From Rhodospirillales bacterium (GTDB taxonomy: Bacteria; Pseudomonadota; Alphaproteobacteria; ATCC43930; CGMCC-115725): a stretch of 64,000 bases of DNA. Numbering within the stretch: the stretch's first letter is position 1; each line of letters starts with the position of its first letter. The notes below the pieces were generated by a model. That model was given only the letters and a program-made list of their open reading frames with translations. It ran no database searches and had not been told where the DNA came from. The translations under genes were made by a program, and so were the position numbers. The stretch covers positions 62,001 to 126,000 of the forward strand of contig CANJCB010000007.1 in assembly GCA_947473305.1 (NCBI GenBank), in the 5' to 3' direction. Below are positions 45,080 to 54,459 of this stretch, one piece after another.

Positions 45080-47308
45080 ATGAGCATCTTTGCCCGGCTT
45101 CTTATCCTGACCCTCATAGCGGTGCTGCCGGCGCTCGCGATCCAGGCCAATAACGAACTCGATCTGAGAAAAGCGCGCGAGCAGGAAGTGCGGGAGAGCG
45201 CGCTGAGAAACGCCGCCTTCGCCTCGGGCGAACTCGACCGGATCGTCGAAAGCGGCCACAGCCTGCTCGTCGCGATCGCCACGCTTCCGGCGGTCGTGGA
45301 TCGGGACGCCGACCAATGCTCGGCCTACCTGCGCGGGCTGAAGGCCTCCTTCGACCAATATCTTCTGATCGGGGTGCTCGATCGGGAAGGACGCGCTTTT
45401 TGCACCAGCGTCGGTCCACGGCCGGATGTCTCGATGGCGGAGCGGCCCTTCTTCCGTGTGGCGATAGACACGGGAGAATTCACCGTCGGCCTCTATTCCG
45501 CGGGAGGGGTGGTCGGAACCGACGTTCTCCCCCTGATCCAACCCTTCCGGGATCGGTCCGGCGACGTTGCCGGCATCGTCTATGCCTCGCTCGACCCCGC
45601 ATGGCTCGCGACCCATTTCAAGGACCGGCCCCTGAACGCGGATACGACGCTGGCCATAGCGGACCGTAACGGGAGGATCGTCGTCCGCATCCCGGATAAC
45701 GAGAAATACGCGGGCGCGCTCTTCGCCGACGCCTATCTTCCTTATGTGAAGGCGACCACGCCCGGCACGGACGAGATCCTGGGGATCGACGGCGTGGCGC
45801 GCATCCTGGGTTATGTCCCGGCTGAAGCGGCTCTCTCCCATCTCTACGTCGGTGTGGGGATCGCGAAGGACGCGGCCTTCGCCTCCGTTAACCGGGCCTC
45901 CAATATCGGCTTTGGCCTGATCGCCTCAGGGCTGCTTCTGGCCTTCTTTTCGGCCTGGTTCGGCGGGCGCTATTTCCTGACGAAGCCGGTCGAAAATCTG
46001 GCGGCCAAGGCCACCCAGTGGTCAAAGGGTAAATTCGATGTTCGCGCAGGCCTTGAGAGCGGAACCTCCGAAATCGTCCGGCTGGGCGCGACCTTCGACC
46101 TCATGGCCGAAAAGCTCGAGGCACTGCAACGGGAAAACACGCATCTCGTCGCGACGCTCGAACAGCAGGTCGCCGAGCGCACCGCCGCGCTCAATGCCAG
46201 CGAAGCCCGCATCCGCACCTTCTTCGATTATTCATCGGAAGGGCATTGCGTGATGGTGGAGACGGCGGACGGGCGCTTCCTCTACGAGGAGATCAACCCG
46301 GCGCTCGCCCGTCTCTATAACAAGCTGCGCGATCAGGTGATCGGCCTGAGCACCGTAGAGATCCTCGGCGCGACCCTCGCAGCGCTGGTCGACCGGCACC
46401 TGAGCGAATGCCTGCGTACCGGCCTGCCGACCCGCTATGTCCGCCAGCACGCCAATAGCGTGCTGGAAGTCATCGTTGCCCAGGTCCCCGGCAGCGGGGA
46501 CCGCCTGCGCCGCGTCGTGGTCAGCGCCCGCGACATCACCGTGAGCCGGCACCTGGAGGAGCAACTCCGGCAATCCCAGAAGATGGAGGCCGTCGGCCAG
46601 CTTACCGGCGGCATCGCCCACGATTTCAACAACCTTCTTCAGGTCGTCATCGGCAACCTCGATAATCTGCGGCGGCATAGTCAAAAGACGCAGGCGCCCT
46701 CTCCCGCCGAGACGATCCAGCGCTTCATCGACGCCGCCATGCGGGGAGCCCAGCGCGCGGCCATCCTGACCCAGCAGCTCCTGGCGTTCTCGCGGCGCCA
46801 GCCACTCGATCCCAAGCCCACCGACATTGGCGGGCTGATCACCGGCATCGTCGAGCTTTTGCGCAGCACGCTCGGGGAAAGAATCCATATCGAGACGAAC
46901 CTGCCCGACAACCTCTGGCGCGTGACGGTCGACGCCAATCAGCTCGAAAGCGCGCTGCTCAACCTGGCGGTCAATGCCCGCGACGCCATCCCCGCCGGCG
47001 GCAAGCTGGGGATCGCGGCAAGCAACCTTGACAGTGAGGCGGCCGCTCTCGCCGATCCCGAGTTGGCGGGCGGCGAGTATATCCTCATCGCGGTGAAAGA
47101 TACCGGGGCCGGCATGACAGAGGAGATCGCCTCCCGCGCTTTCGATCCCTTCTTCACGACCAAGGAGGTCGGTCATGGCACCGGGCTGGGGCTGAGCCAG
47201 GTTTATGGTTTCGTCGCCCAATCCGGCGGGCAGGTGAAAATAGTCAGCCGCCCGGGAGCCGGCACGACGGTGAAGCTCTATCTGCCCGTCACACGTAACG
47301 CGCCATGA
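45080..47308 (+). CDS. Sensor histidine kinase with periplasmic Cache domain, HAMP and PAS
   Basis: This 742-residue inner-membrane kinase starts at ATG 45080. Seen: helix 1 ([18 protein letters not shown]), a periplasmic double-Cache region of about 250 residues with [15 protein letters not shown], helix 2 ([21 protein letters not shown]) and HAMP ([19 protein letters not shown]). A coiled coil, a PAS region (about 375-490) and a HisKA-type domain follow, with His514 in [14 protein letters not shown]. The C-terminal ATPase has [20 protein letters not shown] and [12 protein letters not shown]. Its last 20 bases overlap the convergent response regulator gene. Cache domains usually sense small organic ligands. 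Confidence 0.88.
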   Translation: MSIFARLLILTLIAVLPALAIQANNELDLRKAREQEVRESALRNAAFASGELDRIVESGHSLLVAIATLPAVVDRDADQCSAYLRGLKASFDQYLLIGVLDREGRAFCTSVGPRPDVSMAERPFFRVAIDTGEFTVGLYSAGGVVGTDVLPLIQPFRDRSGDVAGIVYASLDPAWLATHFKDRPLNADTTLAIADRNGRIVVRIPDNEKYAGALFADAYLPYVKATTPGTDEILGIDGVARILGYVPAEAALSHLYVGVGIAKDAAFASVNRASNIGFGLIASGLLLAFFSAWFGGRYFLTKPVENLAAKATQWSKGKFDVRAGLESGTSEIVRLGATFDLMAEKLEALQRENTHLVATLEQQVAERTAALNASEARIRTFFDYSSEGHCVMVETADGRFLYEEINPALARLYNKLRDQVIGLSTVEILGATLAALVDRHLSECLRTGLPTRYVRQHANSVLEVIVAQVPGSGDRLRRVVVSARDITVSRHLEEQLRQSQKMEAVGQLTGGIAHDFNNLLQVVIGNLDNLRRHSQKTQAPSPAETIQRFIDAAMRGAQRAAILTQQLLAFSRRQPLDPKPTDIGGLITGIVELLRSTLGERIHIETNLPDNLWRVTVDANQLESALLNLAVNARDAIPAGGKLGIAASNLDSEAAALADPELAGGEYILIAVKDTGAGMTEEIASRAFDPFFTTKEVGHGTGLGLSQVYGFVAQSGGQVKIVSRPGAGTTVKLYLPVTRNAP

Positions 47309-47693
47309 TCGTCGCAAGCTTCGCCTGAAGCATGGCGGGCGAGATCGGCTTCACGAGATAGCCGTTCACCTCGAGACTCTTCGCGGCGATGACGGTCTCC
47401 TCCTGACTGTCCGCCGTCAGGAAGATGATCGGGGTGCGAGCCTGCCCGTTGCCAAGCGACCGGACCTCGGTCAGGAAGGCAAGTCCATCCACCGGCTCCA
47501 TATGCACATCGCAAAGCACGAGATCCGGCGAGGTGCGTCGGAATTCGAGCATGCCGGCCGCCCCATCCGCCGCTTCCTCGATCTGACGGAAGCCCAATTG
47601 GCGCAGCAGGCCGCAGATGAGCTTTCTGGTATAGGCCTCGTCTTCGATTACCAATACGCGCAGGCTGGCATAGGCGAAGGGCTTTGGATTCAT
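47289..47693 (-). CDS. Single-domain response regulator (CheY-like)
   Basis: This 134-residue protein is a receiver domain with no output domain. Seen: the acidic pair in VLVIEDEAYTRKLI, the phosphoacceptor Asp62 in LVLCDVHMEPVDG, the Thr in IIFLTADSQ and the Lys in YLVKPISP. It starts 4 bases after the stop of the large hybrid kinase gene and overlaps the convergent kinase gene by 20 bases. It may be the diffusible phosphate carrier that links the two kinases. Confidence 0.9.
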   Translation of the reverse strand: MNPKPFAYASLRVLVIEDEAYTRKLICGLLRQLGFRQIEEAADGAAGMLEFRRTSPDLVLCDVHMEPVDGLAFLTEVRSLGNGQARTPIIFLTADSQEETVIAAKSLEVNGYLVKPISPAMLQAKLATIMARYV

Positions 47694-47697
47694 GGCT

Positions 47698-50586
47698 TCA
47701 GCTTTGTTCCTCGGTCGCAAGGCCGGCTGGGAACTTCGCCAGTTCCATCCTGAGTTCGACCAGCCGCGGCATGATTTCCGCGACGGCGGTGTAAGCCCGC
47801 CCCTCGTCGTTGGCGTCGCAGGCATCCTGAAGGTCGGAAGCCGCATCCCCGAGACGCGAGGCTCCGATCGATCGCGCGCCGCCTTTGAGGCTGTGGGCTA
47901 TCTTCCGGCAGCCGGGGAAATCGCCCTCCGCGATCAGTTCGGACATCTGCTCCTGCCAGATCTCGGCGTCGGCGACGAAGGCCTGGAGAAGCTCCCTGGC
48001 ATTGGTGTCGAAAGACCCGAAGGAAGCCGTCAGCGGTCCCCTGTCCAGGATCGGCGATCCATCCGCCGAACCGGGCCGGTGCCGCAGCCGCCCGGATTCG
48101 CTCTCCCGCCGCTTACGCCGGAGCGGCAGCGCTTGCGGCAGGTAGCGCGCGAGCAGGCCGCTCAAGCGCTCGCTGTCGATGGGTTTCGTCAGATATTCGT
48201 CCATGCCGGCGTCGAGGCATTGCTGGGCCACTCCCGAGAGGGCATCCGCGGTCAAGGCCACGATGGGAAGGCGCGGACGGCCCGACAGGATCTCCAGCGC
48301 GCGGATGCGGCCGGTCAGCTCGAAACCGTTCATCACCGGCATGTGGAAATCGGTCAGCAGGATTCCGAAGGGCCGGTTTTCATAGAGCGTCAGGGCCGCC
48401 CGGCCGTCCTCGGCGATCTCGCAGGCGAAACCCATGCGGGCGAGAAGCTGGCGGATGACCACTTGGTTGGTGGCGTTGTCCTCCGCGACGAGGACGACGG
48501 CATTCTCCCGATGCGCGCGCTCCAGATCTGGCGCCTCGAAGCCCAGGTCCTCGCGAAAGCCGCTGATCGTGCCGCGCGGTTCGGTGAGCCCCATCCCCAC
48601 GGCCACCGCCTGCCAAAGCCCGTAGCGGCTGAGCGGATAGGTCAAAGTCACCCCGAAGCGAGACCGCGCCGCGGCATCCAGGGTCGAGACCAGCGCGCGG
48701 GGCGCCAAGAGGACATAGGCGGTGGAAAGCCCCAGATCGGCTGGCACCGTGAGCGCCATGTGATCGGGGCAGCGGGCGTCGACGATCACCACGTCCCAAG
48801 GCTTCTCGCCCCTCCAGGATCTGGCGTCGGCGAAGGTATCCGCGATCGCCACTTCGACGATGCCGCCGGCCTGAAGATAAGTATCCGCGATCATGGCCTG
48901 TTCGGCGGGCAATCCCACGAGCAGGACGCGGGCGGAAGCGATCGCATGCTCGGGCTTAGGCATGGTCCGATCCTCGGCCGGCAAAGGCAGGTCGACCCAG
49001 AAGGTGGATCCTTCGCCGAAGGTGCTGACGGCACCGATCTCTCCGCCCATTAGCTCGGCGAGACGCCGGCAGATCGAGAGGCCGAGGCCCGTCCCGCCAT
49101 AGCGCCGCGCGGTCGAGGTATCGGCCTGGACGAAAGGCTCGAAGAGCTTCCCCTGCTGGGCTTCGGTGAGCCCGATGCCGGTGTCCTCCACCTCGAAGCG
49201 GACCCAGTTGCTTCCGCGACCCGGCCGCACCCGGAGGGTGACGCCGCCATGCTCGGTGAATTTGATCGCGTTACCGCCGAGGTTGAGCAGGATCTGGCGC
49301 ATCCGGGTGGGATCGCCCAACCGATGTTCTGATAGCGCGGGGTCGATATCGACCACCAGTTCCAGCCCATGCTCTTCGGCGCGGGAAACCAGAAGCTCGC
49401 CGACATCGTCCACGAGGTCGCCAAGCGCGAAAGGGATGGTCTCGATGCTAAGCTTGCCGGCCTCGATCTTGGAAAAATCGAGGATGTCGTTGACGATGGT
49501 CAAGAGCGACCGGGCCGAACTGCGGATCACCCGCGTCATGCGCTGCTGATCCCCGTCGAGCGAGGTCAGGTCGAGCATCTCCGCCATGGACATGATGCCG
49601 CCCATGGGTGTGCGGATTTCATGGCTCATATTCGCGAGAAACTCGGACTTCATCCGGGTCGCATCCTCGGCGAGGCGCTTGGCCGCCTGCTCGCTCGCAT
49701 TGGCCACCACGAGACGGGCATAGAGCGCCGCGTTCTCCAGCAGCAGCACGAGGAGGACGAAGCTCGCCGCCAGGAAGCCATAGACCCGGCCGGCGTAGAA
49801 CCCCAGGTCGAACCGCGCGCCGTTGAGCACTGCGGCCAGCGCCACGTCGAAAAGCCAGGCGCAGAGTGTCACCATGAGCCAGAGGTCGACCAATGTCCGG
49901 TTCGGCTTGCGCCACAGCAGGAACAGCGCGGCGAAGCTCAAGGCCCAGGTGCCGGCGGCGACGATCAGCTTGGTCGGCGCATCGGCGTTGCCTTGCATGA
50001 TGACCGGCATCGCGTCGTGACCGACCGTCGTCACCAGCACGATCGCGCCCACGATCACCACGCAGGCGAGCGCCGCGACCGCCGCCGCACCGGCCGCCAA
50101 CATGGGAGTTCCGACGGACTTGTTACTCGCCTCGGGCGACTGCTCGCGCCCCTGGATCATCACATAGGCCATGACGATGAGGGGGAAGCCCCCATGCCAG
50201 ATGAAATAGAGCCAGGCCGTGGTCTGCGGCCCCCCTCCCAGCACGCCGGCCGGCCCGAAGAGGCCCGGAAAGCTCAGGGCATGGGCGATCGCCATCAACG
50301 CGCTGAAGAGATAAGCGCCCGCGAGAACCGCGGGAGCGGACGACCGAAGGATGCCCGATTGGCCGAAGAGCAGGACCGCCGTGACCAGATCGCAAACGAT
50401 AAGGCCGGTCTGGTAAATCGGAATGAAGGCCGGGACGGCCGCCAAAGGAATCTTGGCGAAAGGCGCCGCGATCAAGAAGATCGCGATCGAAACCATGACC
50501 ACGATCCCCGCGAGCCGCCGCGCGTTTCGATCCGCCGGCAGCGTCGAGAGCATCATTGGCGTCTGGCTCGTGGGCGCATCCGCCAT
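47698..50586 (-). CDS. Hybrid sensor histidine kinase with membrane sensor, REC and HPt domains
   Basis: This is a 962-residue protein. Residues 1-290 hold about eight hydrophobic helices of a MASE-type integral membrane sensor ([36 protein letters not shown]). The kinase core has His322 in [13 protein letters not shown] and an ATPase with [16 protein letters not shown] degenerate receiver follows, then a full receiver with [13 protein letters not shown] and [15 protein letters not shown]. The C-terminal HPt domain has [13 protein letters not shown]. This is the full internal relay of a tripartite kinase such as BarA. The single receiver gene downstream is likely its partner. Confidence 0.9.
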   Translation of the reverse strand: MADAPTSQTPMMLSTLPADRNARRLAGIVVMVSIAIFLIAAPFAKIPLAAVPAFIPIYQTGLIVCDLVTAVLLFGQSGILRSSAPAVLAGAYLFSALMAIAHALSFPGLFGPAGVLGGGPQTTAWLYFIWHGGFPLIVMAYVMIQGREQSPEASNKSVGTPMLAAGAAAVAALACVVIVGAIVLVTTVGHDAMPVIMQGNADAPTKLIVAAGTWALSFAALFLLWRKPNRTLVDLWLMVTLCAWLFDVALAAVLNGARFDLGFYAGRVYGFLAASFVLLVLLLENAALYARLVVANASEQAAKRLAEDATRMKSEFLANMSHEIRTPMGGIMSMAEMLDLTSLDGDQQRMTRVIRSSARSLLTIVNDILDFSKIEAGKLSIETIPFALGDLVDDVGELLVSRAEEHGLELVVDIDPALSEHRLGDPTRMRQILLNLGGNAIKFTEHGGVTLRVRPGRGSNWVRFEVEDTGIGLTEAQQGKLFEPFVQADTSTARRYGGTGLGLSICRRLAELMGGEIGAVSTFGEGSTFWVDLPLPAEDRTMPKPEHAIASARVLLVGLPAEQAMIADTYLQAGGIVEVAIADTFADARSWRGEKPWDVVIVDARCPDHMALTVPADLGLSTAYVLLAPRALVSTLDAAARSRFGVTLTYPLSRYGLWQAVAVGMGLTEPRGTISGFREDLGFEAPDLERAHRENAVVLVAEDNATNQVVIRQLLARMGFACEIAEDGRAALTLYENRPFGILLTDFHMPVMNGFELTGRIRALEILSGRPRLPIVALTADALSGVAQQCLDAGMDEYLTKPIDSERLSGLLARYLPQALPLRRKRRESESGRLRHRPGSADGSPILDRGPLTASFGSFDTNARELLQAFVADAEIWQEQMSELIAEGDFPGCRKIAHSLKGGARSIGASRLGDAASDLQDACDANDEGRAYTAVAEIMPRLVELRMELAKFPAGLATEEQS

Positions 50587-50941
50587 GATCTCGCCTCCCC
50601 GTTTCGGGCGAGGCCTTCCCCTGAATAGCCGCCTCGTCCCGCAGGAAAAATTCTAGACGAGTACGATCAAGGGATGATTAACAAATGGCTAATGAAACTA
50701 ACCCCAAAGGGGTAGACGCCCGACCGACCCCTCTTCGGTTCATCCCGAATCATTTTCCTGTCGAACTTTTAAGCAGCTCCCCGGTTTACGCGAATGAGAG
50801 CGACCGCATCCCTTCGGGGATGCTTCCGGGGCCCGGCGGATTGCCGGCGTCGCCGATGGTCAGAGGTCGATGCGCTATGTCCGCATTATCCCCTCGTCCC
50901 GATGGACGGGACGCGCTCCCCGCGTTGGAGGAGCAAGATCG
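50587..50941. other. Gene-poor 355-base divergent region with a TTCG hairpin
   Basis: Between the hybrid kinase gene (minus) and the secreted protein gene (plus) I see no convincing gene. It holds the promoters of both. One structure stands out: GCATCCC-TTCG-GGGATGC at 50806-50823, a perfect 7-bp stem with a stable tetraloop. An open frame at 50685-50945 lacks coding character. Confidence 0.5.
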
Positions 50942-51310
50942 ATGAGAAGATTGGAGACAGCACTCAAGCTGGCGTGTCTCGCGCTGCCGCTGGCCGTCAC
51001 GGCAACCGCCCTTGCACGCGCTCCCACCGACCGCCCCCTCGACCCCTTCATCTCGTCCTGGTTCAAGGGCCTGAAAAACCCCAATCTCCTCTTCTATGGC
51101 GGCTATTGCTGCGACCAGTCGGACGGTCGCGTGCTGGCCGAGGACGAGTGGCGGACAACCGCCGAGGGATACGAGGTGCAGGTGGAAGGCGATTGGAAAC
51201 CGGTGCCGCCGAACGCGATCCTGTCCCAGACCGAAAATCCGACCGGCGGCGCCGTGGTCTTCTTCTATCGCAACCAGATTCTCTGTTTCGTGCGGCCCAG
51301 CGAGACCTAA
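50942..51310 (+). CDS. Small secreted protein with paired cysteines, unknown function
   Basis: This 122-residue protein starts at ATG 50942 (GGAGG nine bases upstream) with a signal peptide of about 26 residues ending at ALARA. The mature part has GGYCCDQSDGR, then EVQVEGDWKPVPPNAIL and QILCFVRPSE. This pattern of a CCD motif, a short 'valued' strand, a VPP strand and a late Cys occurs in many secreted proteins of Bradyrhizobium and relatives whose role is unknown. Its stop overlaps that of the convergent SRPBCC gene. Confidence 0.75.
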   Translation: MRRLETALKLACLALPLAVTATALARAPTDRPLDPFISSWFKGLKNPNLLFYGGYCCDQSDGRVLAEDEWRTTAEGYEVQVEGDWKPVPPNAILSQTENPTGGAVVFFYRNQILCFVRPSET

Positions 51311-51777
51311 AGCGTCGCCGCCAGCGCCGCGAGCTGGTCGGCGCATTGGCCCCAGCCCACATGGAAACCCATCTTCTCGTGGGCTTCCTTGGCTTCCACG
51401 CTCCAATGACGGACGCGGGCGGTGTAGCGGGTCTTGCCGCCCTCATCCGCGAAAGTGATGATCCCCAGCATGAAGGGTGCCGTCGCCCCTGGTTCCCAGG
51501 CGCTCGTGAAGGCGTCGGTAAAGACGATCTTCTCATTGGGCACGACCTCGAGATAGGTCCCGCTGCCCGGGGATTCGGATCCATCGGGGCCGCGCATGAC
51601 GATCCGGCTGCTGCCCCCGGTCCGCACGTCGAGTTCGACGATGGGCGTCTCCCAGGGCTTAGGCGCGAACCACTGCTTCACCAGATGCGGCTCGGTCCAG
51701 CAGCGATAGAGATTGGCCCGGGGCGCGTCGATGAGACGGGTCAGGACCAGTTCACGGTCGGCGGGAAAGTCGGTCAT
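51307..51777 (-). CDS. SRPBCC/AHSA1-domain protein
   Basis: This 156-residue protein has the Aha1-C/START-like ligand-binding fold. Seen: the start LVLTRLIDAPRANLYRCWTEP, the KQWFAPKPWETPIVELDVRTGG stretch, and the end EKMGFHVGWGQCADQLAAL, all typical of the AHSA1-type SRPBCC proteins that travel with ECF sigma factors. It is third in the VOC-DoxX-SRPBCC unit. The ligand is unknown. Confidence 0.88.
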   Translation of the reverse strand: MTDFPADRELVLTRLIDAPRANLYRCWTEPHLVKQWFAPKPWETPIVELDVRTGGSSRIVMRGPDGSESPGSGTYLEVVPNEKIVFTDAFTSAWEPGATAPFMLGIITFADEGGKTRYTARVRHWSVEAKEAHEKMGFHVGWGQCADQLAALAATL

Positions 51778-51798
51778 ATTGAATATCTCCCTTTGAAT

Positions 51799-52185
51799 TC
51801 AGTCTCGCCGCAGCGGAAAAAGCGGGCGCAGCCGGGCGTCGCGCAGCCAGAGCCCGCCCCAGGCGAAAAGCCCCAGATAGACGCCGAAGAGCACATGGCT
51901 GAGGAGTGGCGAGCCGATCCTGATATGGCTCGCCATCGCGCCCCCGAATACGCCGGTGAAGAGCACCGCCCCCAGGATCGAGGTGCGGGGGATGAGATAG
52001 AGGACGAGGGCGATCCCTTCCAGCACGCCGATGGGAAAGCCCAGGCCGGGGGGATAGCCCAGCTGCGCCATCGTCTCCTCGACGATTGGGACGCCCAAGA
52101 GCTTGATCGCCACGTCGAAGATCATGAAGAGCGCGAAGACGCCGGTTAAGACCCAGCCGATTCTGATCGCAGCCTTGGACGGCAT
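51799..52185 (-). CDS. DoxX-like four-helix membrane protein
   Basis: The 128-residue protein has four hydrophobic helices (such as GWVLTGVFALFMIFDVAIKLL and GVLEGIALVLYLI). It belongs to the DoxX-like family found often beside SRPBCC proteins and ECF sigma factors. The function is not established; some DoxX-type proteins take part in redox or membrane stress. The start at 52185 leaves an 8-base gap after the VOC gene; the longer upstream frame is not coding. Confidence 0.8.
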   Translation of the reverse strand: MPSKAAIRIGWVLTGVFALFMIFDVAIKLLGVPIVEETMAQLGYPPGLGFPIGVLEGIALVLYLIPRTSILGAVLFTGVFGGAMASHIRIGSPLLSHVLFGVYLGLFAWGGLWLRDARLRPLFPLRRD

Positions 52186-52193
52186 GGCTTCCC

Positions 52194-52601
52194 CTATTTC
52201 TTCGGCTGGTTGAGGGCCCAGACCACCCCGAAGGGATCGCGGAGTTGGCCATAGTAGTCGCCCCAGAACATCTCCGCGACCGGCATGACGACTTCCAAGC
52301 CCGCCTCGGTCGCCCGCGTCCACCAGGCCTCGATATCCTCGACGCAGAGCGTCAGATTGTAGCCTTGCGGCTTCTGCAGCGGATGGCCCCATTCGGGATA
52401 AGCGTCGCCCAGCATCAGCGAGCTGCCGTTGACATAGAGATGGACATGCATGGTCCTCCCCTTCTCGTCCGGCGGGTGGGACACCGCGATCTCCGCCCCG
52501 AAGGCACGCTTATAGAAGTCCGCGGCCTTGATCGCGCCATCGACCTGAAGATAGGGAACGAGCCCGCCTTTGACCGGGGCCGTTGCAACCTTGTCGCTCA
52601 T
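52194..52601 (-). CDS. VOC-superfamily (glyoxalase/PhnB-like) protein
   Basis: This 135-residue protein has the PhnB-like start GGLVPYLQVDGAIKAADFYKRAFGAE, the metal-site strand MHVHLYVNGSSLMLGD and the end WGDYYGQLRDPFGVVWAL. PhnB-like VOC proteins lack known substrates and often lie in ECF sigma regulons. The ATG is preceded by GGAGGAAAGA. It is first in an operon with DoxX and SRPBCC and has an ECF-type promoter signature 51 bases upstream. Confidence 0.88.
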   Translation of the reverse strand: MSDKVATAPVKGGLVPYLQVDGAIKAADFYKRAFGAEIAVSHPPDEKGRTMHVHLYVNGSSLMLGDAYPEWGHPLQKPQGYNLTLCVEDIEAWWTRATEAGLEVVMPVAEMFWGDYYGQLRDPFGVVWALNQPKK

Positions 52602-52630
52602 TCTTTCCTCCAATTTTTTTACTGCCCCAG

Positions 52631-52657
52631 GACGGCCGGGCACCGGGCAAGCCGACA
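52631..52657 (-). promoter_or_regulatory. Candidate ECF sigma promoter of the VOC-DoxX-SRPBCC operon
   Basis: On the minus strand TGTCGG (52657-52652) and CGTC (52634-52631) are 17 bases apart. The VOC ATG is 30 bases downstream. The same pair with the same spacing precedes the DGPF/sigma genes and the 83-residue membrane protein gene. Confidence 0.55.
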
Positions 52658-52678
52658 GCCTTTCCGAAATTTTTTAGC

Positions 52679-53914
52679 TCAAGCCTCCGTCAACCGATCG
52701 AGATAACGGCGGATATGAGCCGCCTCGGCCGGGTTTCTCGCCAGCGAGATGGCCCGGTCGAAAGCGCTGCGCGCCTCTTCTTTCCGGCCCAATTGCAGGA
52801 GAAACGCGCCCTTCGCCCCGAAGAAATGGAAATAGCCGGAAAGCCGATCCGCCAGCGGTTCGATGAGTTGGAGCGCCGCCTCCGCGCCCGCGACCTTCCC
52901 CACCGCAACGGCGCGGTTGAGGGTCACGACCGGGGAGGGCTGCATCCGCTCCAGCGTCTGGTAGAGCGCGTCGATCCCCGCCCAGTCGGTTTCGGCGGGC
53001 GTCGCCGCCCGGGAGTGGAGCGCCGCGATAGCCGACTGGACCTGATAGGGTCCAGGTCGGCGATGCCGCAGCGCCTTGTCGATCAAGGCTAATCCCTCGG
53101 CGATCAGCTTGCCGTCCCAGAGAGCGCGATCCTGTTCCTCCAGCAGAACGATCTCCCCCTCCCCGTCGAAGCGGGCGCGGCTGCGGGAATGCTGGAGCAG
53201 CATGAGGGCGGTGAGCCCCATAATCTCGGGCTCGGCAGGAAAAAGCCGCAGCAGAAGCCGGGCGAGCCGGATCGCCTCACCGCACAGCGCGGCCCGGGCA
53301 GCCTCTTCTCCGCCCGAATAGCCCTCGTTGAAAACGAGATAGATCATCGCCGCGACGGCCGCGAGCCGTTCCGCCCGCTCCACGGCTCCGGGTGTCTCGA
53401 AGGGCAGGCCGGCCTTGCCGACCTTGGCCTTGGCGCGGGTGATGCGCTGCTCCATCGCCACTTCGCTCACCAGGAAGGCGCGTGCGATCTGCGTGACGCT
53501 CAAGCCTGAGACGATGCGCAGCGCCAGCGCGATCTGCTGGGTCGCGGGCAGATCTGGATGGCAGCACATGAAGAGCAACCGGAGCACGTCATCCCGGTAC
53601 TGCGACCCGTCGAGGCGGTCGGCGAGGCTCGCCTCCTCGTCCTCGAGATCCGAAAGCGCTTCTTCTTCCGGCAAGGGGGCTTCGCGGCTGCGGCGGCGGA
53701 CGCCGTCCAGGCCTGCGTTCCGACCTACCAGGATCAGCCAGGCCTGGGGATCGCGCGGCGGGCCGTTCTGCGGCCAGGTCTTCAGCGCCCGCAGGCAAGC
53801 CTCCTGGAAGGCTTCCTCGGCCATGTCGAGATCGCGGAAATAGCGCAGCAGCGCTCCCACCGCCTGGGGCCGGGCGGCGACCATCACCGCCTCGATCCAG
53901 GCGAGGTCGGTCAT
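52679..53914 (-). CDS. ECF sigma factor of the ECF42 type with long C-terminal extension
   Basis: The 411-residue protein is twice the length of a usual ECF sigma factor. Regions sigma2 (RYFRDLDMAEEAFQEACLRAL, PQAWLILVGRNAGLDGVRRR) and sigma4 (SVTQIARAFLVSEVAMEQRI) occupy residues 1-180. The rest is a helical TPR-like domain (FNEGYSGGEEAARAALCGEAIRL, SAIAALHSRAATPAETDW, LNRAVAVGKVAGAEAAL). ECF42 proteins have exactly this extension, no anti-sigma factor, and a DGPF-domain neighbour. Here the DGPF/YCII gene lies 1 base upstream, so the two are co-transcribed. The extension is thought to control activity in the group. Confidence 0.9.
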   Translation of the reverse strand: MTDLAWIEAVMVAARPQAVGALLRYFRDLDMAEEAFQEACLRALKTWPQNGPPRDPQAWLILVGRNAGLDGVRRRSREAPLPEEEALSDLEDEEASLADRLDGSQYRDDVLRLLFMCCHPDLPATQQIALALRIVSGLSVTQIARAFLVSEVAMEQRITRAKAKVGKAGLPFETPGAVERAERLAAVAAMIYLVFNEGYSGGEEAARAALCGEAIRLARLLLRLFPAEPEIMGLTALMLLQHSRSRARFDGEGEIVLLEEQDRALWDGKLIAEGLALIDKALRHRRPGPYQVQSAIAALHSRAATPAETDWAGIDALYQTLERMQPSPVVTLNRAVAVGKVAGAEAALQLIEPLADRLSGYFHFFGAKGAFLLQLGRKEEARSAFDRAISLARNPAEAAHIRRYLDRLTEA

Positions 53915-53915
53915 T

Positions 53916-54293
53916 TCAGGAAGCCTTGTCCCGCCGGTCGGGATTGAAGAGCGCGATGGGGCGAATCTCATAGGACCCGCCAGGATTGACCGCGCCGAGG
54001 TCGCGGGCGATCTCCAGAGCCTCTTCCAGGTCCTTCACGTCGATCACATAGAAGCCGAGCAATTGCTCCTTGGTCTCGGCGAAAGGTCCGTCGATGACGA
54101 GAGGCGGGTCCTGGTCCTTGCGCAGAGTGGTCGCCGCCGTCGTCGGCAGCAGGCGCAGGGACGGGCCCATCTTGCCCGCCTTGACCAGCCGCTCCTGGAC
54201 CGCGCCAAGCTTCGCCATGACTGCCGCATCCTCCTCCTTGCTCCAGGACCAGACAGCGTCTTCATCGTTGTAGCAGAGGATGGCATAGAGCAT
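53916..54293 (-). CDS. YCII/DGPF-domain protein paired with the ECF sigma factor
   Basis: This 125-residue ferredoxin-like fold protein has the DGPF signature in VIDGPFAETKEQLLGFYVID and the end YEIRPIALFN. DGPF proteins are the standard partners of ECF42 sigma factors; whether they sense, are targets of, or help the sigma factor is not settled. The start at 54293 (MLYAIL) is chosen over an upstream ATG at 54317. A promoter-like pair lies 26-52 bases upstream. Confidence 0.9.
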   Translation of the reverse strand: MLYAILCYNDEDAVWSWSKEEDAAVMAKLGAVQERLVKAGKMGPSLRLLPTTAATTLRKDQDPPLVIDGPFAETKEQLLGFYVIDVKDLEEALEIARDLGAVNPGGSYEIRPIALFNPDRRDKAS

Positions 54294-54318
54294 CGGGCGC
54301 GTTCTCCTTCCCCCCAAG

Positions 54319-54345
54319 GACGCGCGAGGATGCGCCGATCCGACA
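54319..54345 (-). promoter_or_regulatory. Candidate ECF sigma promoter of the DGPF-sigma operon
   Basis: On the minus strand TGTCGG (54345-54340) and CGTC (54322-54319) are 17 bases apart, with the DGPF gene ATG 26 bases downstream. The elements resemble the TGTCGA / CGTC-type promoters described for ECF42 sigma factors, so the sigma factor would control its own gene. Confidence 0.6.
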
Positions 54346-54391
54346 AGAGGCCCGGCGAAAAATGCGCAAGACCGCTGAGGCCGGTCAAGCT

Positions 54392-54418
54392 TGTCCCCAC
54401 GAGGAATCGCACCACGTC
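54392..54418 (+). promoter_or_regulatory. Candidate ECF sigma promoter of the 83-residue membrane protein gene
   Basis: TGTCCC (54392-54397) and CGTC (54415-54418) are 17 bases apart on the plus strand, 41 bases before the ATG at 54460. The third copy of the signature in this cluster, it is divergent to the DGPF promoter 47 bases away. Confidence 0.5.
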
Positions 54419-54459
54419 CTTATCATCCGAGCGTTAGCCTCGGGCGAGAGGAGCACATC

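Noticed and set aside
50685-50945. 86-codon plus-strand frame before the secreted protein gene
   Set aside because: Proline- and serine-rich translation, no clear ribosome site, and it runs into the next gene's start. It is likely leader DNA.
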